Shown: positions 52,859-62,489, counted from the stretch's first letter. The stretch: 64,000 bases of DNA from Pseudothioclava sp033100795 (GCF_033100795.1 NZ_JAWLVI010000004.1:272037-336036), one strand, 5' to 3'. Program-made: numbers and translations. Notes: a model not told the origin generated them from the letters alone.

Positions 52859-53213
52859 CGCTGGCCCCGTTTCCAGTCGTCGAGCCGGGCGTGGATCGTG
52901 ACAGCGATGCCAATCAGCGCGATGGCGATCAGTACCCAGCGTAGGGTGTCGAGGTAGGGGACCAGCGGCTGGATCGTGGTCTGCGTTTCGGCAAGAACGT
53001 CCTGCAGCACTTCGACCCCGGCCGCGCCGACAGTTGCGGCGCCTGCAGCACCGCCACCGCGCAGGGTGCGGCTGTCCGACAGGACTTCGCGCGCGGGTGG
53101 CAGTTCCGGGGCAAACGGCACCGCTCGCGCCGGGAAGGGATCGCCCCAGGACCGGGCAGGGCCAAGATCGATGTGCATGAAGCCCGACCGCGGGTAGTAT
53201 CCGAACCCCAGGA
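52855..53213 (-). pseudogene. Phage-type M15 peptidase, C-terminal remnant cut by IS21
   Basis: An open frame from the IS21 edge at 53213 to a stop at 52855. It keeps GFGYYPRSGFMHIDLGPARSW, the end of an M15/YcbK-type murein peptidase domain with its metal His, then an Ala/Gly-rich linker and a C-terminal transmembrane helix (WVLIAIALIGIAVTIHARLDDW). The N-terminal catalytic part should lie on the other side of the IS21 but does not; different DNA is there. As it is, the gene is broken. Confidence 0.7.
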
Positions 53214-53241
53214 TGTTGATTTCCACCCAGAACTGAGCCGG
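53214..53241 (+). repeat. Left terminal inverted repeat of the IS21 element
   Basis: 28 bases starting TGTTGATTTCC, identical in inverse to 55688-55715. A second, shorter copy of the motif lies at about 53254-53273. Confidence 0.9.
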
Positions 53242-53326
53242 ATCGGCGCGTAATTTCCACTGAGAAGTGAGCCATGTGAACCTTTCCCCAAAGCGGTGAG
53301 CGGCGGGGGTAACGGGAGTGATCCAC

Positions 53327-54859
53327 ATGGGACTTTTGAACATCATCCGACGCATGCACTTTCGGCAGAAGCTGTCGGTCCGCGAGATCGCGCGGCGCAC
53401 CGGCCTGTCGCGCAACACGATTACCAAGCACCTGGCGGGGGGCACGATCGAGCCGAAGTTCGCCACGCCGGACCGGCCGAGCAAGCTTGATCCTTTCGCC
53501 GAGAAGCTGGCCGGCTGGCTGAAGACAGAAGCCGGCAAGTCGCGCAAGCAGCGGCGGACGCTGAAGCAGATGCATGCCGATCTCGTCAAGCTTGGCTTCA
53601 CCGGCTCCTACGGCCGGGTTGCAGCGTTTGCGCGGCAATGGCGGACAGATCGCCAGCGCGAACAGCAGACCACGGGACGCGGCACCTTTGTTCCGCTGTC
53701 CTTTCGACCGGGCGAAGCGTTCCAGTTCGACTGGAGCGAAGACTACGGGCATCTGGCCGACGATCGCACCAAGCTTCAGATGGCCCACATCAAGCTGTCC
53801 CACAGCCGGGCCTTCCTGTTGCGCGCCTACCCGCTCCAGACCCACGAGATGCTGTTCGATGCCCACTGGCATGGCTTCCGTGTGTTCGGCGGCGTGCCCG
53901 AGCGCGGCATATACGATAACATGCGCACGGCGGTGGACCGGGTCGGCCGAGGCAAGGAGCGGCAGGTCAACCTCCGCTTTCTGGCCATGACGAACCACTA
54001 TGTCTTCGAACCGGAGTTCTGCAATCCTGCCGCAGGCTGGGAGAAGGGACAGGTCGAGAAGAACGTTCAGGACTCCCGCCGCCAGATCCTGCAGAAGATG
54101 CCGGGCTTTCCCGATCTTGACATGATGAATGCCTGGCTGCAGCAGCGTTGCCTGGAGGTGTGGCAGGAGACCCCGCACGGCACGCTGCCCGGCACGATCC
54201 ATGACGTCTGGGCTGCGGAGCGGGCCGCACTGATGCCGTTGCCGCCCGCCTTTGACGGCTTCATCGAGCTGAGCAAGCGCGTCTCGCCCACCTGCCTGAT
54301 CAGCTTCGAGCGCAATCGCTACAGCGTGCCGTCGTCCTTTGCCAATCGCCCCGTCAGCCTGCGGATCTACCCGGACCGGCTGGTTGTCGCGGCCGAGGGC
54401 AACATCCTGTGCGAGCATGGTCGCGTGTTCCAGCGCAATCACCAGGTGCCGCCGCGGACGATCTACGACTGGCGGCATTATCTTGCTGTTCTTCAGCGCA
54501 AGCCCGGTGCCTTGCGCAATGGCGCGCCCTTTGCCGAGTTCCCGCCTGCCTTCCGGCAACTGCAGGAGCAGATGCTCCGCAAACCCGGCGGAGACCGCGA
54601 GATGGTCGACATTCTCGCCCTGGTTCTTCAGCACGACGAACAGGCCGTGCTGACCGCGGTGGAGTTGGCCCTGGCCGAGGGCGTGGCAACCAAGACCCAT
54701 GTGCTGAACCTGTTGCACCGGCTGGTCGACGGCAAGCTCATTGGCGGGCCGCCGCTCGATACCCCGCAGGCTCTGGTTCTCCATCGCGAGCCCAAGGCCA
54801 ATGTCGAGCGCTATGACGGCCTGCGCACCCCCGTTGCAGGAGGCCGTCATGCGTCATGA
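53327..54859 (+). CDS. istA: IS21-family transposase IstA
   Basis: A 510-residue DDE transposase. The N-terminal HTH is LSVREIARRTGLSRNTITKHL. The catalytic core shows FQFDWSEDYGHL (Asp), GIYDNMRTAVD (Asp) and AAGWEKGQVEKNVQ (Glu). I start at the ATG at 53327, eight bases after GGGAG; an in-frame GTG at 53318 overlaps that site. Its end overlaps istB by 11 bases. Intact, so likely functional. Confidence 0.94.
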   Translation: MGLLNIIRRMHFRQKLSVREIARRTGLSRNTITKHLAGGTIEPKFATPDRPSKLDPFAEKLAGWLKTEAGKSRKQRRTLKQMHADLVKLGFTGSYGRVAAFARQWRTDRQREQQTTGRGTFVPLSFRPGEAFQFDWSEDYGHLADDRTKLQMAHIKLSHSRAFLLRAYPLQTHEMLFDAHWHGFRVFGGVPERGIYDNMRTAVDRVGRGKERQVNLRFLAMTNHYVFEPEFCNPAAGWEKGQVEKNVQDSRRQILQKMPGFPDLDMMNAWLQQRCLEVWQETPHGTLPGTIHDVWAAERAALMPLPPAFDGFIELSKRVSPTCLISFERNRYSVPSSFANRPVSLRIYPDRLVVAAEGNILCEHGRVFQRNHQVPPRTIYDWRHYLAVLQRKPGALRNGAPFAEFPPAFRQLQEQMLRKPGGDREMVDILALVLQHDEQAVLTAVELALAEGVATKTHVLNLLHRLVDGKLIGGPPLDTPQALVLHREPKANVERYDGLRTPVAGGRHAS

Positions 54860-55643
54860 TCCTGCCAGTGGCGCCATCGTCATCATGCTCCGCAGCCTGA
54901 AGATGCATGGCATGGCACAAGCCGTGACGGACCTGATCGAACAGGCTGCGCCGGCTTTCGAAGCGGCCGTGCCGATCCTGTCCCAACTGCTGAAAGCCGA
55001 GATGGCCGAGCGCGAGGTCCGCTCCATCGCCTACCATATGAAAGCGGCGCGCTTCCCGGCCTACAAGGACCTCTCGGGCTTCGACTTCTCGACCAGCGAG
55101 ATCAACGAAGCCACGGTGCGACAACTGCATCGTTGCGAGTTCATGGACGGAGCACAGAACGTGGTCCTGATCGGCGGACCGGGCACCGGCAAGACCCATG
55201 TGGCGACCGCCCTTGGCATCCAGGCCATCGAGCATCACCGCCGCAAGGTCCGCTTCTTCTCCACCATCGAACTGGTCAATGCCCTCGAACAGGAAAAAGC
55301 CAAGGGAAAAGCCGGGCAACTTGCCGAAAGCCTGACCCGCCTTGATCTCGTGATCCTGGATGAACTGGGCTATCTACCGTTCAGCGCCTCGGGCGGGGCG
55401 CTGCTCTTCCATCTGCTGAGCAAGCTTTACGAACGCACCAGCGTCGTCATCACCACGAACCTCAGCTTCAGCGAATGGGCCACGGTCTTCGGCGATGCCA
55501 AGATGACCACCGCGCTCCTCGACCGCCTCACCCACCGCTGCCACATCCTGGAGACCGGAAACGACAGCTTCCGCTTCAAAGCCAGTTCAGCCGCCGCAAC
55601 GCGCCAAAAGAAGGAGAACAATCACGCCTTGACCACTGAATGA
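54849..55643 (+). CDS. istB: IS21-family helper ATPase IstB
   Basis: A 264-residue AAA+ ATPase that selects targets for IstA. The Walker A is GGPGTGKTHVA, Walker B LVILDELGYLPF, and sensor-region SVVITTNLSFSEWATVFGD and LLDRLTHRCHILETGNDSFRFK follow. Start is the ATG at 54849, inside the end of istA. Full length. The second IS21 remnant at 55942 ends with a closely similar version of its last 65 residues. Confidence 0.95.
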   Translation: MRHDPASGAIVIMLRSLKMHGMAQAVTDLIEQAAPAFEAAVPILSQLLKAEMAEREVRSIAYHMKAARFPAYKDLSGFDFSTSEINEATVRQLHRCEFMDGAQNVVLIGGPGTGKTHVATALGIQAIEHHRRKVRFFSTIELVNALEQEKAKGKAGQLAESLTRLDLVILDELGYLPFSASGGALLFHLLSKLYERTSVVITTNLSFSEWATVFGDAKMTTALLDRLTHRCHILETGNDSFRFKASSAAATRQKKENNHALTTE

Positions 55644-55687
55644 CCGGAAATCCATAGTCAGAGGTGGCTCACTTCTCGATGGAAATG

Positions 55688-55715
55688 CCGGCTCAGTTCT
55701 GGGTGGAAATCAACA
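55688..55715 (-). repeat. Right terminal inverted repeat of the IS21 element
   Basis: 28 bases ending ATCAACA, the inverse of 53214-53241. An internal copy of the binding motif lies at about 55664-55687. Confidence 0.9.
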
Positions 55716-55941
55716 ACGCGCTGGAGGGGTGGGCGGAGTCGCTGGCGGACGAGGTGGCGCCGTTCGGCATCACCACGACCATCGTCGAACCGGGCGCCTT
55801 CCGCACGAAGCCGCCGAAAGATCGCGCCCGGAGTGTCTTTCCTGAGAACGTCATCGACGACTATGCAGAAGCGACGAGGGAGAAGGCCGCGGCCGTCAAA
55901 GGCTTCAACGGGCATGAGCCGGGTCATCGTGATAAGCTGGC
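55716..55941 (+). pseudogene. SDR gene fragment, broken at both ends
   Basis: An internal piece of a short-chain dehydrogenase: ALEGWAESLADEVAPFGITTTIVEPGAFRT, then a substrate-lid region (FPENVIDDYAEATREKAAAVKGFNG). In such SDRs this follows the catalytic YxxxK, which is missing on the IS21 side. Its 3' end (GHRDKLA) joins directly to IstB sequence of a second IS21 at about 55940. So both ends were lost through insertion sequences. Confidence 0.75.
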
Positions 55942-56205
55942 GTCGTCATCACCACCAACCTCAGCTTCGCCGAATGGGCCGCAGTCTTCGGTGATGCGAA
56001 AATGACCACCGCGCTGCTCGATCGCCTCACTCATCGCTGCCATATTCTGGAGACCGGAAACGACAGCTTCAGGTTCAGGGCCAGCACCGCAGCCGTCAAA
56101 CCAAAGAAGGGAGCCGCAAGTGCATTGACCCAAACATGACCCACAGAACATAACTGAAAGGTGGGTCAGTTCTCGGTGACAAACCCGGGTCAGTTCTCAG
56201 CAACA
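55942..56205 (+). mobile_element. Remnant of a second IS21-family element (istB tail and right end)
   Basis: In-frame codons 55942-56139 encode the last 65 residues of a second IstB (VVITTNLSFAEWAAVFGDAKMTTALLDRLTHRCH onwards), similar but not identical to the first. After the stop come two inverted copies of a GGGTCAGTTCTC-type motif and an end ...TCTCAGCAACA at 56205. This is the right end of an older element, with everything upstream deleted into the SDR fragment. Confidence 0.82.
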
Positions 56206-56666
56206 TTCAACACTCCCTTCCGCACTGTCCTGCCCGCGACGCATATCGACAGAATCCGCGCCGAGCGCGACAACGCATGGAAGTGGACCGTATGAACCCG
56301 CAGGTCAGCCCAGATCCGCGTGATCTGCTGCCTCCAGAGTCGCGATTCTGACCTGATGGGTCGACAAACCCCGACACGGCGGGTCTGCACTGCCCATCAG
56401 GCCAGTCATCGCGGACCCGCGCGCTGATGCATCCAATCTTTCTCAATCCGTGCATCCTGGGTTCAGCACCAGGACGGTAATCTCACCCATATACAGCTTA
56501 CCGGACGGTTTCAGATGCTTTGCAAATTGCATGAGATGGAACGCGCAATTGCAGACCCTGGCGGCCAGAAGGGCAAGTAGCTGCATTGAACCTCGCACCC
56601 TACCCGTTCTACAGAATAGTTCCCAGGTATCGGTTGAAGTGCCCCCTAAAAATTATGATTCCAAAA
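56206..56666. other. 461 bases without a recognisable gene
   Basis: Between the second IS21 end and the TetR gene. Short open frames exist on both strands but none has a ribosome site, family similarity or the local codon pattern. I see no RNA gene. It is probably decayed DNA. Confidence 0.5.
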
Positions 56667-57299
56667 TCATACAATATCGGCTGACTTGTCGACAGGACCG
56701 CTTCTCCCGTCTGTGTCACACATTGCATTGGTCAGTGCAGTCTCGAGCATTCGTCGTTGATCTGCTTCGGGAATACCCGGAAAGTTTGCTGGTCCCATCA
56801 CCGCACGATGGGTCACAAATCCGCTCAAAAGGCTAAGAGCAAAATGTGCTCGCCCCGGATTTTCAAAGCCGAAAGCCTTGCTCAGAGGGAGAGCAAGCGA
56901 TGTGTCAATGAATTGCGCAATGATGTCACGCGCTTCGCTGCAGAGACTGGATTGAATCAGCAGATGTAGCGGGCGTACATCTTCCTGTATCCGCGGATCG
57001 CGAAGGAAAGCCAGATCACAGAGCCGGGAGATCATGGAGCGGCCATCTGTCGCCACCATGATGTCATCCAAGGGATCAAGCGCCGCCAACGCGTGGCGAA
57101 AGATCTCTGCCTTGGAGCCGAAGGATCGATGGACATAGGCCACATCGACCTCTGCGGCGGCCGCAATGTCGCGTAGACTGGTGTCGCAATAAGGCATCCG
57201 GGCAAAAAGCAGCATCGCTGCATTCGAAATGCGTTCTTTGCCACTTTGGCGGCCCGAATTGCGGCCGGTGCCGCTGGCTAATGTCGCTGTTCTGGGCAT
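56667..57299 (-). CDS. TetR/AcrR-family regulator
   Basis: A 210-residue regulator, divergent from the exporter operon. The HTH is ERISNAAMLLFARMPYCDTSLRDIAAAAEVDVAYVHRSFGSKAEIFRHAL, followed by a helical ligand domain (LCSEARDIIAQFIDTSLALPLSKAF). I use the ATG at 57299; an in-frame ATG at 57365 would add 22 residues. Neither has a strong ribosome site. By position it most likely represses the operon starting at 57561, with its operator in the 260-base gap. Confidence 0.85.
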   Translation of the reverse strand: MPRTATLASGTGRNSGRQSGKERISNAAMLLFARMPYCDTSLRDIAAAAEVDVAYVHRSFGSKAEIFRHALAALDPLDDIMVATDGRSMISRLCDLAFLRDPRIQEDVRPLHLLIQSSLCSEARDIIAQFIDTSLALPLSKAFGFENPGRAHFALSLLSGFVTHRAVMGPANFPGIPEADQRRMLETALTNAMCDTDGRSGPVDKSADIV

Positions 57300-57560
57300 A
57301 CGTTGTTCGTTTCGTTCGCTGTGCCTGACAAATGCAACTGGTGGTCGTTCCCTGATCGATGACATATTTCGTATCTAGCTCAGATCAGGGTGCTATGCTT
57401 AGCTGTTTTATCGACTGATAACAATCGGCAGCTTACTTATGTGTATTTAAAATATAGGATTTCTCCAGCGTCAGCGAGTGTTGACAACTGCAATCTGTAA
57501 AGTGAAAACCGCAGAAGAATATACGCAACGTATCTATCAGCACATCATCAGAGGCGGGTC

Positions 57561-58628
57561 ATGGCAAAACCGAGCAGGAACACCATCATTCTGGGCGGCC
57601 TCGCCGTTGTAGCTGCACTTGGGTGGTTGACCTGGAACCGGCTGCAGCCTGCGGGTCTGCCGACAGGTTTTACCAGTGCCAATGGTCGGATCGAGGCAAC
57701 GGAGGTCGATATCGCGGCACTGACCGGCGGGCGGATCGCTGCAATCAATGCAGCTGAGGGTGATCTGGTCAAGGCCGGCGATGTTCTGGTTCAGATGGAC
57801 GTCGTTCAGCTGAACGCGCAGAAACGCCAGTCCGAGGCGCAGCTTGCCCGGGCCGAGATCGGTGTCGAGACCGCAAAGGCGCTGGTGGCTCAGGCAGAGG
57901 CGCAGGAACGCGCGGCGCTGGCAGCGGTTGATCAGGCGGCGTCGGTTGCCGAAGCCGCCGCACTGCGGCTGGCGCGCTCTGAGCAGCTGGTCAGATCCAA
58001 CGCGATTTCGCAGCAGGTGCTCGATGATGATCGTGCCCGTGACGCCCAGGCCCGTGCAGGGGTGGCTTCGGCAGAAGCAAGCCATGCAGCGGCGCTGGCC
58101 GGGGTGAGCAGCGCCGAGGCTCAGGTCGTTGATGCAGGTGCCGCCGTAGATGCGGCAAAGGCTTCGATCGATGCGATCCAGGCCACGCTGGACGATGCCA
58201 CGCTGAAAGCGCCGCGCTCTGGCCGCATCCAGTATCGTATCGCGCAAGAGGGTGAGATCGTCGGCTCGGGCGGACGTATCCTCAGCCTTGTCGATCTGGG
58301 CGATGTCTATATGACGGTCTTCCTGCCGACCTCGCAGGTTGGCAGGGTGCAGGTGGGATCCGAGGTACGCCTCGTGATGGATGCAGCGCAGGAGCTGGTG
58401 ATCCCGGCCACGGTCTCCTACGTTGCCGATGTGGCGCAGTTCACACCGAAGACGGTCGAGACCGCCGATGAGCGCGAGAAGCTGATGTTCCGCGTTCGTG
58501 CCCGCATCGATCCGGAGCTGCTGGCCCGCCATATCGAATATGTCAAAACCGGCCTGCCGGGCATGGCTTATCTGCGGCTTGACCCCAATACCGCCTGGCC
58601 CGACTTTCTTGCAAATGTCGTGAAATGA
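57561..58628 (+). CDS. HlyD-type membrane-fusion protein of an exporter (YhiI/YbhG-like)
   Basis: A 355-residue periplasmic adaptor. One N-terminal membrane anchor (TIILGGLAVVAALGWLTWNRL) is followed by FTSANGRIEATEVDIAALTGGRI, the lipoyl/barrel-sandwich half-motif, a long alpha-hairpin of Ala/Gln/Glu heptads (residues about 85-205), and the second half APRSGRIQYRIAQEGEIV. It connects the inner-membrane ABC complex to an outer-membrane channel such as TolC. It overlaps the ATPase/permease gene by 4 bases. Confidence 0.92.
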   Translation: MAKPSRNTIILGGLAVVAALGWLTWNRLQPAGLPTGFTSANGRIEATEVDIAALTGGRIAAINAAEGDLVKAGDVLVQMDVVQLNAQKRQSEAQLARAEIGVETAKALVAQAEAQERAALAAVDQAASVAEAAALRLARSEQLVRSNAISQQVLDDDRARDAQARAGVASAEASHAAALAGVSSAEAQVVDAGAAVDAAKASIDAIQATLDDATLKAPRSGRIQYRIAQEGEIVGSGGRILSLVDLGDVYMTVFLPTSQVGRVQVGSEVRLVMDAAQELVIPATVSYVADVAQFTPKTVETADEREKLMFRVRARIDPELLARHIEYVKTGLPGMAYLRLDPNTAWPDFLANVVK

Positions 58629-61363
58629 CCGGTCCCGCTTCTGGTCCTGTCGCCGGAGTTTCCGGCCTGACACTGCGCTACGGCAAGGTCACGGCGCTGG
58701 ATGATGTGACGCTGGAAATCCCTTCGGGCCGCATGGTCGGGCTGATCGGTCCGGACGGGGTCGGGAAGTCGAGCCTTTTGTCCCTGCTGGCCGGTGCGCG
58801 GGTGATCCAGGACGGCAAGGTCGAGGTTCTGGGCGGCGATATGCGCGATGTGGCGCATCGCAATCGCGTCTGCCCGCGCATCGCCTATATGCCGCAGGGG
58901 CTGGGGAAGAACCTTTATCCGACGCTTTCGGTCGAGGAGAACCTTGATTTCTTCGGCTCGCTTTTCGGCCACAACAAGGCCGAGCGCGACCGCCGCATCG
59001 CCGATCTTCTGGCCGCGACCGGGATGACGCCCTTTCGCGCCCGGCCGGCGGCAAAGCTGTCGGGCGGCATGAAGCAAAAGCTGGGGCTGTGCTGTGCGCT
59101 GATCCATGATCCGGATTTCCTGATCCTTGACGAGCCGACCACCGGCGTTGATCCGCTGTCGCGGCGGCAATTCTGGGATCTGATCGACCGCATCCGTGTG
59201 ACGCGGCCGCAGATGAGCGTGATTACCGCCACCGCCTATATGGAAGAAGCCGCGCGGTTCGACTGGCTGGTCGCGATGAATGCGGGCCGAGTGCTGGCGA
59301 CCGGCACCACGGCGGATCTTTTGTCGCGCACCGGCGCGGAGAACCTCGACGCCGCCTTCATCGCGTTGTTGCCCGAAGAGGACCGGGGCGAGGACAGCGC
59401 CGTGGTGATCCCGCCGCGCGCGGGCGGTAACAGCGAGATCGCCATCGAGGCCGAGGGGCTGACACAGCGCTTTGGTGATTTCGTTGCGGTCGATAGCGTG
59501 TCCTTCCGCATACCGAAGGGCGAGATTTTCGGCTTCCTCGGCTCGAACGGCTGCGGCAAGACAACGACGATGAAAATGCTCACGGGGCTTTTGGAGCCGA
59601 CCGAGGGCCGTGCGAAGCTTTTCGGCCATGAGGTCGATGCGAGTGACCTTGCCGTGCGTCGTCGGGTCGGTTTCATGTCCCAGGCCTTCTCGCTCTATTC
59701 CGAGCTGACGGTGCGGCAGAACCTTGAGCTGCATGCGCGGCTTTTCAATATGCCTGCGGAGAAGATCCCCGGACGCGTGTCCGAGATGATCGCCCGCTTT
59801 GATCTGGGCGATGTTATCGACAGCCTGCCCGAGGCGCTGCCCTTGGGCATTCGCCAGCGTCTGTCGCTGGCGGTGGCGATGATCCACGCGCCCGAGATCC
59901 TTATCCTTGACGAGCCGACCTCGGGCGTCGACCCGGTGGCGAGGAACGGCTTCTGGCGTATTCTGGCGGAACTGTCGCGCAAGGATGGCGTGACGATCTT
60001 CGTCTCGACCCATTTCATGAACGAGGCCGAATGGTGTGACCGCATCAGCCTGATGCATGCGGGCAAGGTGCTGGTCTCGGATACAGCCGAAGGCATCACA
60101 AAGACCAAAGGCTGCGCCACACTAGAAGACGCTTTCATCGCTTATCTTCAAGAGGCGATTGGTGATACCACCCCTGCGCCCGCATCAGAGGCCCCGGTGG
60201 CTGAGGCCACACCTACGCAAGCCGCGCCACAACCTGCCTTCAGCCTGCGCCGCCTCCTGAGCTATTCGCGGTTGGAAAGCCTGCAATTGCAACGCGACCC
60301 GATCCGGCTGACCATGGCGCTGGTCGGCAGCCTCATTCTGATGATCGTGATCGGGTTGGGCATCAATCTGGATGTCGAGGATCTCACCTTCGCCGTACTG
60401 GACCGCGACCAGTCTACCACCAGCCGCAGCTATATCGCCGATATCGCAGGCTCGCGCTATTTCATCGAACAGCAGACGCTGACGAGTTATGATGAGATCG
60501 ACACGCGGATGCGCTCGGGAGAACTCGCGCTGGCGATCGAAATACCGCCCGGTTTTGGCGCTGACGTTGCGGCAGGCCGTAACGTCCAGGTCGGTGCCTG
60601 GTTCGACGGTGCCAACCCCACACATGCAAATACCGTGCAAGGCTATGTGCAGGGCATGCATACCGACTGGATCATGCGCCAGGCCCGACAGATCTACGGC
60701 GATGCCGCAACCGCCGGCAGCTTTGAGCTGGTCACCCGCTACCGCTACAACCCCGATGTGCGCAGCCTGAACGCAATGGTGCCGGCAATCATACCGCTTT
60801 TGCTGTTGCTCATCCCAGCGATACTGACGACGCTTTCGGTCGCGCGCGAACGTGAACTCGGCTCAATCATCAATTTCTACGTCACACCTGTGACGCGGCT
60901 TGAATTCCTGATTGGCAAGCAACTCCCCTATATCGCGCTGGCAATGCTGAACTTCTTCCTGATGATGGCGATGGCGGTCACCTTCTTTGCGGTGCCCTTC
61001 AACGGGAGTTTCCTCGGCTTCACCCTTTCGGCGCTGATCTATGTCACAGCGACTACGGCACTGGGCTTCCTCGTCTCGGTCTTTATCGCAAGCCAGGTTG
61101 CGGCGCTCTTCGCAACCGCGCTGCTGACGCTGATCCCGGCGGTCAGCTATTCCGGCCTGATCGACCCGGTCTCCTCGCTCTCAGGCTTTGGCCGGGTGCT
61201 AGGCGAGATCTACCCTTCGACCTGGTTCATCACCGCCGCGCGTGGATCCTTCTCGAAGTCCTTCGGGCTGGCAGAGCTGGCAGGGCCGATGATGGCTATG
61301 GGCATCGCCATTCCCGTCGTGATGGGGCTGGCGGCGGTCTTCCTGCAAAAACAGGCGAAGTGA
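58625..61363 (+). CDS. Double-ATPase/permease ABC exporter (RbbA/YhiH-like)
   Basis: A 912-residue fusion. ATPase 1 has Walker A GPDGVGKS and signature LSGGMKQK; ATPase 2 has Walker A GSNGCGKT, and where the signature is expected reads LPLGIRQR. From about residue 560 an ABC-2 permease domain follows, with an N-terminal helix, a large periplasmic domain and about five more helices. The layout matches E. coli RbbA (YhiH). Its start overlaps the fusion-protein stop by 4 bases. The second ATPase's degenerate signature may mean unequal ATP sites. Confidence 0.92.
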   Translation: MTGPASGPVAGVSGLTLRYGKVTALDDVTLEIPSGRMVGLIGPDGVGKSSLLSLLAGARVIQDGKVEVLGGDMRDVAHRNRVCPRIAYMPQGLGKNLYPTLSVEENLDFFGSLFGHNKAERDRRIADLLAATGMTPFRARPAAKLSGGMKQKLGLCCALIHDPDFLILDEPTTGVDPLSRRQFWDLIDRIRVTRPQMSVITATAYMEEAARFDWLVAMNAGRVLATGTTADLLSRTGAENLDAAFIALLPEEDRGEDSAVVIPPRAGGNSEIAIEAEGLTQRFGDFVAVDSVSFRIPKGEIFGFLGSNGCGKTTTMKMLTGLLEPTEGRAKLFGHEVDASDLAVRRRVGFMSQAFSLYSELTVRQNLELHARLFNMPAEKIPGRVSEMIARFDLGDVIDSLPEALPLGIRQRLSLAVAMIHAPEILILDEPTSGVDPVARNGFWRILAELSRKDGVTIFVSTHFMNEAEWCDRISLMHAGKVLVSDTAEGITKTKGCATLEDAFIAYLQEAIGDTTPAPASEAPVAEATPTQAAPQPAFSLRRLLSYSRLESLQLQRDPIRLTMALVGSLILMIVIGLGINLDVEDLTFAVLDRDQSTTSRSYIADIAGSRYFIEQQTLTSYDEIDTRMRSGELALAIEIPPGFGADVAAGRNVQVGAWFDGANPTHANTVQGYVQGMHTDWIMRQARQIYGDAATAGSFELVTRYRYNPDVRSLNAMVPAIIPLLLLLIPAILTTLSVARERELGSIINFYVTPVTRLEFLIGKQLPYIALAMLNFFLMMAMAVTFFAVPFNGSFLGFTLSALIYVTATTALGFLVSVFIASQVAALFATALLTLIPAVSYSGLIDPVSSLSGFGRVLGEIYPSTWFITAARGSFSKSFGLAELAGPMMAMGIAIPVVMGLAAVFLQKQAK

Positions 61364-61370
61364 GTATGCG

Positions 61371-62483
61371 ATGAACCTGCGCAACACCTTCAATCTGGGC
61401 GTCAAGGAATTGCGCGGTCTCTGGCGCGATCCGGTGATGCTGGTGCTGATCGTCTATTCCTTCTCGCTTTCGGTCTGGACCTCCTCGAATGCCGAGCCGG
61501 AGGCGCTGACCAATGCCGCGATCTCCATCGTCGACGAAGATCAGTCGCATCTGTCGACCCGGATTTCCTCGGCCTTCTACCCACCCTATTTTGTCGAACC
61601 GCAGATGATCACCACGGCCGAGATGGATCACCGGATGGATCAGGGGCTGGACACCTTTGCGCTGAACATACCGCCAGACTTTGCGCGTGATGTGTTGGCG
61701 GGCAAAAGCCCGGCGATCCAGCTGAATATCGATGCGACCAGGATGAGTCAGGCTTTCACGGGCGGCGGCTACATCCAGCAGATCGTCTCGGCAGAGGTGT
61801 CGGAATATGTTGCGGGCCACCGGGCCGAGACCGTGCTGCCCGTCGATCTGGCTTTGCGCGCCCGCTATAATCCATCGCTTGATCCGAAATGGTTCGGCGC
61901 GATTTCCAGCGTGATCCAATCAATCACCATGCTGTCTTTGATCCTGACCGGCGCGGCCCTGATCCGCGAGAAGGAACATGGCACAGTCGAGCATCTGCTG
62001 GTCATGCCCGTCACTGCAACCGAGATCATGTTTTCCAAGATCTGGTCCATGGGTCTGGTAGTCCTGCTGGGATCGAGCTTCTCGCTCATCTTGGTGGTGC
62101 AGGGCTTGATGGCGGTACCGGTGCAGGGCTCGGTTGCGCTGTTTCTGGCGGGTGCAGTCCTGATGGTTTTCGCGATGACCGGGCTTGGCATTTTCCTTGC
62201 CACCGTTGCAGGCTCGATGCCGCAATTCGCGCTTCTCCTCATGATGGCACTCTTGCCGCTGCAAGTGCTGTCGGGTGCGATGACACCGCGCGAGTCCATG
62301 CCCGAGATCATCCAGACCATCATGCTCGCCGCGCCGAACACGCATTTCATCATCCTCTCGCAAGCCATCCTCTTCCGGGGCGCAGGACTGGATGTGGTCT
62401 GGCCGCAATTCACGGTGCTGGCGGCAATCGGAGTGGCGCTGTTCTGGTTGGCGCTGATACGATTCCGCAAATTCCTGCGGTAA
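61371..62483 (+). CDS. ABC-2 permease (YhhJ-like)
   Basis: A 370-residue inner-membrane protein. It starts with a cytoplasmic helix and an N-terminal transmembrane segment (LVLIVYSFSLSVW), then a large periplasmic domain, and five to six helices in the C-terminal half, e.g. LSLILTGAALIREKEHGTVEHLLVMPVTATEI, the ABC-2 hallmark. It pairs with the permease part of 58625-61363. It lies seven bases after that gene and six before the lipoprotein hydrolase. Confidence 0.92.
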   Translation: MNLRNTFNLGVKELRGLWRDPVMLVLIVYSFSLSVWTSSNAEPEALTNAAISIVDEDQSHLSTRISSAFYPPYFVEPQMITTAEMDHRMDQGLDTFALNIPPDFARDVLAGKSPAIQLNIDATRMSQAFTGGGYIQQIVSAEVSEYVAGHRAETVLPVDLALRARYNPSLDPKWFGAISSVIQSITMLSLILTGAALIREKEHGTVEHLLVMPVTATEIMFSKIWSMGLVVLLGSSFSLILVVQGLMAVPVQGSVALFLAGAVLMVFAMTGLGIFLATVAGSMPQFALLLMMALLPLQVLSGAMTPRESMPEIIQTIMLAAPNTHFIILSQAILFRGAGLDVVWPQFTVLAAIGVALFWLALIRFRKFLR

Positions 62484-62489
62484 TACAAG

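Larger units (their letters stand above)
53214..55715 (+). mobile_element. Complete IS21-family insertion sequence
   Basis: About 2502 bases with istA and istB and 28-base perfect terminal inverted repeats beginning TGTTGATTTCCACCC (53214-53241 and the complement of 55688-55715). Each end also has a second internal copy of the transposase-binding motif, TTTCCACTGAGAAGTGAGCC-like at about 53254-53273 and its inverted counterpart at about 55664-55687. No target duplication is seen (left flank CCCAGGA, right flank ACGCGCT), and the two flanks are unrelated genes, so a deletion or recombination followed insertion. Confidence 0.9.

Noticed and set aside
52613..54850. A 745-codon minus-strand frame covering istA
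   Set aside because: Most of it is antisense to istA; only the last 81 codons (from the GTG at 52858) look like a real gene.
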